From positions 606,967 to 642,977 of the forward strand of contig NMRA01000136.1 in the NCBI GenBank assembly GCA_002633005.1: a stretch of DNA of 36,011 nucleotides. Reading direction: 5' to 3'. Position numbers and translations under genes: made by a program. The notes below the pieces were generated by a model. The model ran no database searches, was not told the DNA's origin, and was given only the letters and a program-made list of their open reading frames with translations. Positions 32,501 through 36,011 of the stretch are shown here, one piece after another; the stretch's first letter is position 1, and each line of letters opens with the position of its first letter. Origin of the DNA: Phoronis australis. Lineage: Eukaryota; Phoronida; Phoronidae.

Positions 32501-34788
32501 GGGGAAGACAATATGTGTCGAGTACATATGTTATGTTATAGTGATGTCACATATTGTCGCCTCCTTAGAGAATATTTTTGGCAAAATATCATAACTGTGT
32601 ACTTGTAGGCCTTCGCGATATTGCTTGTAGGGTTGATTAACTAAACTTCGACGTGGGACTTTGAGGTAGGTACGGCAGGGGTCTGAATGCAGACTCGAGT
32701 AAGGGGGCAACCAAAATCTGGAGAAAGCATGGCACGCCTTATCGATAGCCCAGATGCTCCAGCTTGCAAAATCAACACTCGTGCAAACAAGACTGGCGTC
32801 GGGCGTGATTATCGTCAACAACCATCTCCGAAATCTTTCCCTTGTTCAATATGGTACAACATCGTTTCGGGCTTTCTTACAATTTCCTGAACCTCCCTTG
32901 ACTCTAGATTTGCGTATTTGAAAAAAAACCTGGTAAGCAGAAAACCTTTCAAGAAACTTGGGGCAATATGTTTCTGTGTTAAGTGCACGTGTTATTTCAC
33001 CCGATACATAATGTGACTGGGCGACAATATGTTTTTAGTGAGACGATTTTTGTCACAGCACAGCCCCGCATGCTACTTCAGTAGGTGCTAATATTTCGAG
33101 ATAATAACTCGCATCACCTACGTTTTAGGTTGTTTCTTCGTTCCCATATTCGTGCTCAAGTTGAGATTTATTTTACGCCGAGGTCGCTTCAGATCCTGGG
33201 AGCATTCTACTGTGTCCAATGGAAGCACTGCAGAGAAACATTTCGCATCGGAGGATGATGAAGGTTGGTTACACTTGTATGTTTTCTTGGTTACTGGTTC
33301 TTGAAACTTTGAAAAGTTGATAAAGTCATAAAGAAGACTGGCCTTATAAAAATTCGATGTAACCCAATGAATCGTAGCGTAGATCATCTGATTAGGAAAG
33401 AGTGATGTCAAAGCACAGGCGGGAATACATTGAGGAGGCAAGGGTTTGGTCCCACTACAGGCACGACCACGTATATCTGTCGGGGGTAGAAATGATCGAA
33501 ACGCAAAAATGTTGATGACCACGGCGAAGCGTGTCGATGGAGAAGAGCTTTTTTGCGATGACCTACTCGTGCCCTTCCTTGGCTACACCGGTGAGAGTAG
33601 TATTTTAATAACATACGTGTTAAAACCAAACGCTCCGTCAAATTTGAAAACCACAATTTTCTTCGAGTTTTGACACTCTCATTACTCAGGACAGCACCAT
33701 GTACCGAACTTATTGGGTGCTTCATTGGCTAAATGGATTAATTTACTTTTGATGTTTTCGATTTGGCGTTGACAAGGGAATTAAAAACAGGTATAATACA
33801 TGATTTTTGCTTCGAGGCGCAATGTTTAGCGCGCTCAACATTAAAATCTCAGAACTGCAATCTTTCCCGGTACTGGCAGGTGCTCTTAAAATTTAGTAAG
33901 AATTATGGCGCATAATCGCCTTTTTAAACTCGAATTATATCTTTTCACAGTAATGGAGTATCACGACAAGGACAAATGGCGACATGTGAGGGTCACGTTC
34001 CTTGAAGCAGAAAGTTCTATTGTCGTTCAAGACAAGAGTGGTAACATTCTGAGAAACATAAATCTGGGCAGCACAGATATGATTGTGCTTCAGCGAGCAA
34101 CAGATTCTAGGAAATACATCATTTGTTTGAAGGTGAAAATTGGGCCAGATCTGGTGAGTTTTCGAGTTATGCACATTTTGTTAACCTATACAAAAAGCCA
34201 GAAATTGTTGAACCAGTGCCGGTCTCCGTAGTTCGGAGATAAGCGCGGTGGACCCTTGACCGAAGGATTGTGGGTAATCCATATCGGCATCACTCGTGCA
34301 GCTGTGACTTTGAGAAAAACGCTTCACGCACGTTGTTCATCCTATGAGAGTTCTACCTATGAGGCACTTGAGCCAACACCAGTTTGCGCTATTCAAACTT
34401 GGATTTTACATATTTACTAAAACTGGGATTGTCTACCCGCTCATTGGCACTGTTTAATCTTTTACTAAACCGCAAGTGCATTGCCCTTATGGAACTTTTG
34501 TATGTGATGAACATTATTTTAAATATTATATATTCCTAACGTAACAGGATGTACCAAGCAGTAGAAAAAGATCTGCAGTCTATCACGCTTAATCTTCCTT
34601 AGGTCCTATGTTACAAGCGACCAGATGATATCAAGTCCCTTGCCGACAAAATAAACAAGTTTACTCGAGACAGGAGCTTGCTTACAAACACGGCAGCGTT
34701 ATCCGAGACGAAAATTTTGTCCAAGGCGCGAAATCTGAAGGAAGTCATGAAAGAAGTGGAATATCACTGTCGTTTCCTGTTTGCTGAG
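11542..34788 (+). CDS. DUOX: Dual oxidase (DUOX), 5' part: 17 coding exons, residues 1-767; 3' end outside window
   Basis: DUOX makes H2O2 from NADPH at the plasma membrane and carries an extracellular haem-peroxidase-like domain. The exons join in frame: 11542-11596, 15413-15487, 16301-16426, 18004-18191, 18612-18819, 19514-19680, 20294-20354, 23090-23186, 23474-23570, 24954-25047, 25700-25872, 30027-30205, 31308-31426, 31739-31876, 33129-33263, 33951-34153, 34603-34788 (2301 nt, 767 codons). Domains seen: signal peptide 1-19, peroxidase homology about 25-545, transmembrane helix about 580-602, and a cytosolic PH-like region about 630-745. Family signatures include RYDGYYNN (26-33), EREDH (378-382), KRGRDNG (409-415), DGDRFWFEN (495-503) and GDPCEQP (547-553). 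N-glycosylation sequons at N77 and N519 match positions used in human DUOX1. Length up to the PH-like domain equals the family's usual layout. EF hands, flavocytochrome and NADPH-binding exons must follow beyond 36011. The peroxidase type (peroxidasin, MPO) is excluded by the transmembrane/PH-like tail. Confidence 0.95.
11597..15412 (+). other. DUOX: DUOX intron 1 (3816 nt)
   Basis: Phase 1. Mostly AT-rich, with no coding match. On the minus strand, 14075-14025 has the CTGAGGATGGC ... CGAAACGTCG pattern that often marks interspersed-repeat ends in invertebrates. No element could be delimited. Confidence 0.7.
15413..15487 (+). CDS. DUOX: DUOX exon 2: N-terminal start of the ectodomain
   Basis: Residues 19-43 include SLEIPRYDGYYNN and NPAWG, matching the conserved DUOX opening (human DUOX1 has RFDGWYNN ... 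HRWGS). The acceptor is TTACAG at 15407-15412 and the donor is CCAG|GTATGC. Both ends are phase 1. The two other frames hit stops at once, so the frame is certain. Confidence 0.93.
15488..16300 (+). other. DUOX: DUOX intron 2 (813 nt)
   Basis: Phase 1. Nothing recognised; open frames on both strands have no family features. Confidence 0.8.
16301..16426 (+). CDS. DUOX: DUOX exon 3: peroxidase-homology domain
   Basis: Residues 44-86 begin AYSDGTHAYPDGPNERLIS and end KNRTSFLALFG. The pattern YxDG ... P(N)xR.IS ... GPxGL.S..NRT..L..FFG is that of DUOX proteins. N77 in NRT is a sequon at the same place as in human DUOX1. Acceptor CCGGCAG, donor TTTG|GTAAGT, phase 1 at both ends. Confidence 0.95.
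16628..17285. repeat. CAT/CAC/GTC-rich low-complexity tract
   Basis: About 650 bp of imperfect trinucleotide and hexanucleotide runs such as CATCATCACCATCACC on the + strand. The long Ser/Pro-rich + frame and Met/Val-rich minus frames across it reflect composition, not genes. Confidence 0.9.
17708..17868. repeat. Two-copy tandem repeat of about 80 bp
   Basis: Both copies carry GCACCA(C/T)A, a G-rich GGGGGCTGGG stretch, CTATAC/TATAGCCCC, CACTTTTTT, and GCCGCCCAT ... ATAGGCG/ATAGGGCG. Confidence 0.75.
18004..18191 (+). CDS. DUOX: DUOX exon 4: distal haem side segment
   Basis: Residues 86-148. It opens GQFVSLET (86-93), which aligns with the G-Q-x-x-D-H-D distal motif of MPO-type peroxidases. 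Here the Asp and His positions are Ser90 and Leu91, so the distal His and the haem-linking Asp are absent, as is usual in DUOX. It continues with GPGCP (98-102), a Cys-x7-Cys pair at 113/121, FDQHTGQSPGSPREQ (134-148) and the donor CAG|GTGAGA (phase 0). Acceptor TTTTAG. Confidence 0.96.
18192..18611 (+). other. DUOX: DUOX intron 4 (420 nt)
   Basis: Phase 0. Nothing recognised. Confidence 0.85.
18612..18819 (+). CDS. DUOX: DUOX exon 5: peroxidase-homology domain
   Basis: Residues 149-217. INGVSSFIDGSVIYSNS (149-165) is the classical animal-peroxidase strand (MPO has NQINALTSFVDASMVYGS). RTLNEEGLMPPLND follows, ending KLYAPERQW. Acceptor TTACAG, donor GGC|GTAAGT, exit phase 1. Confidence 0.97.
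18820..19513 (+). other. DUOX: DUOX intron 5 (694 nt)
   Basis: Phase 1. Contains a polypurine tract at about 19100-19187 and a perfect hairpin at 19421-19440. Confidence 0.85.
19421..19440. repeat. Perfect 8-bp stem, 4-nt loop hairpin
   Basis: GGGGGCTC-GATT-GAGCCCCC, followed at once by a further GAGCCCCC at 19442-19449 that could compete for the same left arm. No T-run follows. Confidence 0.8.
19514..19680 (+). CDS. DUOX: DUOX exon 6: distal Arg and FMRYHN motif
   Basis: Residues 218-273. TGDGR (219-223) matches the GDxR motif whose Arg is the distal catalytic Arg in MPO. The MPO haem-linking Glu and Met are Gln226 and His227 here. Then FMRYHNLMATHY, NPAWDDETIFQAARRRVIAVQQ, typical of the helix that follows. 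Acceptor TTTTCACAG; a second AG lies 6 nt on (after 19519), in the same frame. Donor CAG|GTAGGC, phase 0. Confidence 0.97.
19681..20293 (+). other. DUOX: DUOX intron 6 (613 nt)
   Basis: Phase 0. Nothing recognised. Confidence 0.85.
20294..20354 (+). CDS. DUOX: DUOX exon 7, followed by a GC donor
   Basis: Residues 274-293 read KIFAYDFYPAFNNDALDPYT, plus the first base of Gly294. They align with the IAVYEWLPSFL ... EYTGY segment of DUOX1. The acceptor is TTTCTTTCAG. The donor is ACAG|GCAAGT, i.e. GC instead of GT, with all flanking positions matching the consensus. Only this junction gives an in-frame T-G-Y with exon 8. Confidence 0.94.
20355..23089 (+). other. DUOX: DUOX intron 7 (2735 nt), GC-AG type
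   Basis: Phase 1; starts GCAAGT and ends TTTACACAG. No coding or named element recognised inside. Confidence 0.88.
23090..23186 (+). CDS. DUOX: DUOX exon 8: proximal haem His region
   Basis: Residues 294-326. AAFRFGHTIVPPGFYRR (310-326) aligns with the R-x-G-H-T proximal motif of MPO-type peroxidases. His316 (CAC at 23155-23157) would be the haem-iron ligand and Arg313 its partner. Human DUOX1 has FLSTMVPPG here and lacks the His. Acceptor TTTACACAG, donor GGCG|GTAAAT, exit phase 2. Confidence 0.96.
23474..23570 (+). CDS. DUOX: DUOX exon 9: cysteine pair
   Basis: Residues 326-358. It contains DAKCNF (327-332) and RMCNTWF (349-355). Cys330 and Cys351 match the NASCHF ... RVCNSYW cysteines of human DUOX1 and are candidates for a disulphide. 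Acceptor TACTTCAG, donor GAC|GTGAGT, phase 0. Confidence 0.95.
23571..24953 (+). other. DUOX: DUOX intron 9 (1383 nt)
   Basis: Phase 0. Contains GCCAACAGGTGGC at 23700-23712, whose inverse is in intron 10. Otherwise nothing recognised. Confidence 0.8.
24954..25047 (+). CDS. DUOX: DUOX exon 10: LLLGMASQ/EREDH segment
   Basis: Residues 359-390, with LLLGMASQITEREDHILNEDV (368-388), nearly identical to the DUOX family consensus. Acceptor GTTTACAG, donor AGGG|GTATGC, exit phase 1. Confidence 0.97.
25048..25699 (+). other. DUOX: DUOX intron 10 (652 nt)
   Basis: Phase 1. Contains GCCACCTGTTGGC at 25257-25269. Nothing else recognised. Confidence 0.8.
25700..25872 (+). CDS. DUOX: DUOX exon 11: peroxidase RGRD motif
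   Basis: Residues 390-447. LTALNIKRGRDNGFLDYN (403-420) is the animal-peroxidase signature; Asn407 corresponds to the Asn that hydrogen-bonds the proximal His in MPO. ARKLLGL and FSDINPWL follow. A sequon is present at N433. Acceptor ACATGCAG, donor AAG|GTATTG, phase 0. Confidence 0.97.
27704..29184. mobile_element. Putative DNA element bounded by inverted repeats, TA at both ends
   Basis: The left end TATAGACCTAATTCACGC (27704-27721) is matched in inverse at 29167-29184. After a diverged 16-bp stretch, CCAAAACGAGGC (27738-27749) again matches in inverse at 29140-29151. If the flanking TA is the target duplication, the element is TAGACC...GGTCTA. Inside are two minus-strand open frames, 29095-28862 and 28887-28678, overlapping in different frames and both with hydrophobic segments. 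No transposase was recognised. Confidence 0.5.
29190..29760 (-). mobile_element. Non-LTR retrotransposon (LINE) fragment: C-terminal end of the RT ORF, frameshifted
   Basis: On the minus strand from about 29755 the frame reads KFKRQVSVDSTYVKPVAEVK, then KWEREINLCDDTRSWKKI ... RLRWFQFRI ... LKKIGVSESSLCSFCEQHEET. The pattern W..I........D..L.WFQ.RI......L.KIG...S..C.FC...ET is that of the region after the reverse transcriptase in L1/Tx1-like LINEs. Near 29475-29490 homology moves to another frame (VQKFWGCLKTWM ... FGDPAYILEVVNLILCYAKF), so there is a frameshift. The 3' end lies about 29160-29190. The RT catalytic domain is absent: a dead 5'-truncated copy. Confidence 0.8.
30027..30205 (+). CDS. 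DUOX: DUOX exon 12: end of the peroxidase-homology domain
   Basis: Residues 448-507. VDIFVGGLFES (463-473), GPGELFKLIIRDQF (477-490) and RDGDRFWFEN (494-503) are conserved in DUOX and peroxidasins. It follows exon 11 across a 4154-nt intron; the peptide join DPK-AFKRL fits the family without a gap. Acceptor ACATTTCAG, donor GA|GTAGGT, exit phase 2. Confidence 0.97.
30206..31307 (+). other. DUOX: DUOX intron 12 (1102 nt)
   Basis: Phase 2. Nothing recognised apart from short open frames on both strands. Confidence 0.85.
31308..31426 (+). CDS. DUOX: DUOX exon 13: juxtamembrane ectodomain
   Basis: Residues 507-546. FFTDTELAEIYNTTLYSIIL and QENVFFWKQ match DUOX1 (EIEEIRNTTL ... PNVFVWHKG). N519 is a conserved sequon. 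Acceptor GTTTCAG, donor CAAG|GTTTTA, a weak donor; exit phase 1. Confidence 0.96.
31427..31738 (+). other. DUOX: DUOX intron 13 (312 nt)
   Basis: Phase 1. Weak donor GTTTTA. The exon 13 frame stays open for 86 nt into the intron, to a stop at 31513-31515. Nothing else. Confidence 0.85.
31739..31876 (+). CDS. DUOX: DUOX exon 14: GDPC motif and first transmembrane helix
   Basis: Residues 547-593. GDPCEQPKQL is the DUOX-specific stretch before the membrane; Cys550 and Cys564 are present. YDYFSGSETG leads into GFIVIVLGIFILII, the outer part of the helix, which exon 15 completes. Acceptor TTTTCAG, donor ATCG|GTTAGT, phase 1. Confidence 0.96.
31877..33128 (+). other. DUOX: DUOX intron 14 (1252 nt), repeat-rich
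   Basis: Phase 1. Contains a 30-bp direct repeat pair (32060-32089 and 32207-32236) and the cluster of inverted ACAATATGT motifs (32435-33035). Confidence 0.8.
32435..33035. repeat. Cluster of GGCGACAATATGT motifs in both orientations
   Basis: Forward: GGGCAACAATATGTGCC (32435-32451), GGGGAAGACAATATGTG (32501-32517), GGGGCAATATGT (32960-32971), GGGCGACAATATGT (33019-33032). Inverse: CACATATTATCGCTCC (32483-32498) and CACATATTGTCGCC (32549-32562). Neighbouring pairs can fold into nested stems. Confidence 0.75.
33129..33263 (+). CDS. DUOX: DUOX exon 15: inner end of helix and cytosolic linker
   Basis: Residues 593-638. CFFVPIFVLKLRFILRRGRFR finishes the helix and gives a basic stop-transfer stretch on the cytosolic side. 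An acidic tail (FASEDDE) ends the exon. Acceptor GTTTTAG, donor GAAG|GTTGGT, phase 1. Homology is weaker here, as the linker varies in the family; position and phase decide it. Confidence 0.88.
33264..33950 (+). other. DUOX: DUOX intron 15 (687 nt)
   Basis: Phase 1. Contains an exon-like open stretch (33435-33590) ending at a good donor, treated as a finding. Confidence 0.8.
33951..34153 (+). CDS. DUOX: DUOX exon 16: PH-like domain, first part
   Basis: Residues 638-705. WRHVRVTFLEAESSIVVQDK, ILRNINLG and YIICLKVKIGPDL make alternating beta strands that match the PH-like domain of DUOX1 (PVLVYLQPGQIRVVDGRLTVLRTIQL). Acceptor TTTTCACAG, donor CTG|GTGAGT, phase 0. Confidence 0.93.
34154..34602 (+). 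other. DUOX: DUOX intron 16 (449 nt)
   Basis: Phase 0. Nothing recognised. Confidence 0.85.
34603..34788 (+). CDS. DUOX: DUOX exon 17: PH-like domain, second part
   Basis: Residues 706-767. VLCYKRPDDIKSLADKINKF is the last strand and helix of the PH-like domain (VLLFNLEEERQALVENL in DUOX1). A helical, charged segment ending YHCRFLFAE leads towards the EF hands. Acceptor TTCCTTAG, donor GAG|GTAATA, phase 0. This is the last coding exon in the window. Confidence 0.94.
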
Positions 34789-36011
34789 GTAATATCATTG
34801 CAATTGCTTTAATGTCTTTTGTGGTTGAGTTTTTTGTTCTATTCATGCAGTGTAGGGAATTTAAGAGCCGATAAGTTAAAACTGTTGTAGGTTTTGCGCT
34901 TGCATCTTGCACTGCTAATACAAGAAAAACGGAGAAACAAGTGAACCACCCGAAAATCCCATTTTGGTGCACAACATGAAGTATTCGGGGTGCAGAGTGT
35001 TACCTCTGAAAAAGCCATTTTCAGTTGCTATCTGATCATTAACATTCACATTGACTTTTCGGTGGACTTGAAACGCAAAATATTGTTTTTATGCGTCTAC
35101 TAATGTATGCACGTTCGTCCAGCGTCCGTCCGGCGTCTGCACTTATATTTCCTAAACCCCTTGGCATGTAAATTGCTATGAACCTGACAACGGATGACGA
35201 CGACTTACGGAGGAATCTTCGGCCGATTACCGCTGTGCCATCAGTTGGCTGTTTTCATATATGCTCCTGAGTTTTTATGAAATTTTGGTGAATAGGTGTC
35301 CTTTAAAGATACGATGACGCGTCAACGAGTGTCCACTTTTACTATTTTGAAGTCAAACAGCTAAAAGTCAAAGAATCATCGTGCAGATATATTTCTGCTC
35401 AGCAATTTTTAGAAGACTTCAGCCACTGTAATGCACCCTAGTTGCAAGTTTTGCGTCCGCTACTGTATCTCTTAAAGCTCTTTGCAGGATTGTCGTAAAA
35501 TGACGATGACTTCCAACGTATCCGACCGCAGCTGTACTTCATAGCTAGCAATTTATTGTTTACTGTTGTCCTGTATCATTGGAGTTCCTCATGGAATTTT
35601 GCAAATAGGTTTATATTAAGGAGGCCCATTTTCGAATGGGTTCAAGGTATAAAACGCCAGTTAGTGTCCGTTTTTGTTATTTTCGAGTTTGTGTTTGTTG
35701 GCGTCCGCCTCGCTATAGGTTGACATTTGTTGACAACGATTTTTCGGAAGGGGTGACTCTTTCAACATCCGTTAGTGGCTATTTGTGTTGGGTCTCAATA
35801 TCTCCAAGAGATCTTCATGAAATTTGCTATGTTTTCCTGTTGAGGATATTAAGCTGATGAGGCTTTTGAGACAAATCCGACCACTGTGGCGTCACCTAGC
35901 GACAAATTTGGGTTTCCTTGCGTTTGTCTTGAAGTTCCTTTGTACATACTCATGAAATTTCATATATAAGTTAATACAGAGACGACATCTGCCTCGTTTC
36001 AGATGGATTTG
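34789..36011 (+). other. DUOX: DUOX intron 17, continues past window
   Basis: Starts GTAATA. From about 35080 it consists of degenerate repeats of roughly 300-350 bp. No coding exon seen before the window ends. Confidence 0.75.
35080..36011. repeat. Degenerate tandem-like repeat, about 300-350 bp period
   Basis: Three related modules recur in order. Module 1 is GCGTCCG followed by C/T-rich text (35119, 35446, 35692). Module 2 is a GACGA.GAC.. .TCCGACC/TCGGCCG stretch (35196, 35500, 35870). Module 3 is CTC(A/C)TG(A/G)AATTTTG/AAATTT (35265, 35588, 35950). Similarity is low and was judged by eye. Confidence 0.4.

Noticed and set aside
32531-32821. Minus-strand 96-residue open frame in intron 14
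   Set aside because: No domain, lies partly over the inverted-motif cluster, and has no splice or promoter support.

Overview
The window is an animal nuclear genome segment. It is AT-rich and intron-rich, with many interspersed repeats and one recognisable gene on the + strand: the 5' two-thirds of a dual oxidase (DUOX). I assembled 17 consecutive coding exons (11542-34788) by hand. They join to 2301 nt, exactly 767 codons with no internal stop. All introns are GT-AG except one GC-AG intron. The chain covers the signal peptide, the whole extracellular haem-peroxidase-homology domain, the first transmembrane helix and the cytosolic PH-like domain. The EF hands and the NADPH-oxidase core must lie beyond the right edge. 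The peroxidase domain keeps a proximal-type histidine that vertebrate DUOX lacks. Together with the P-like element and the repeat style, this suggests an invertebrate, possibly a marine deuterostome. That assignment is inference; nothing here proves the species.

Layout: 1-4075 is a repeat complex. A unit of about 1.15 kb is present twice in tandem. The left copy is split by a 1502-bp element with 19-bp perfect inverted ends that carries a broken THAP-domain gene, while the right copy looks like the empty site. 4075-11541 is mostly featureless, apart from one unrecognised ORF behind a good splice acceptor (5583-5914), a cluster of short repeats (9021-9145) and low-complexity sequence. 11542-36011 is DUOX. 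Its introns hold a CAT/CAC-rich low-complexity tract (intron 3), an inverted-repeat-bounded element beside a frameshifted LINE fragment (intron 11), a cluster of mutually inverted ACAATATGT motifs (intron 14), a possible cryptic or poison exon (intron 15) and degenerate repeats (intron 17).

Functional reading: the encoded enzyme would be a plasma-membrane H2O2 source with an outward-facing peroxidase-like domain. The haem-proximal residues and the distal Arg look intact, but the distal His/Asp pair of true peroxidases is replaced. No DUOXA maturation factor was recognised upstream. No rRNA, tRNA, CRISPR or prokaryotic features were seen.
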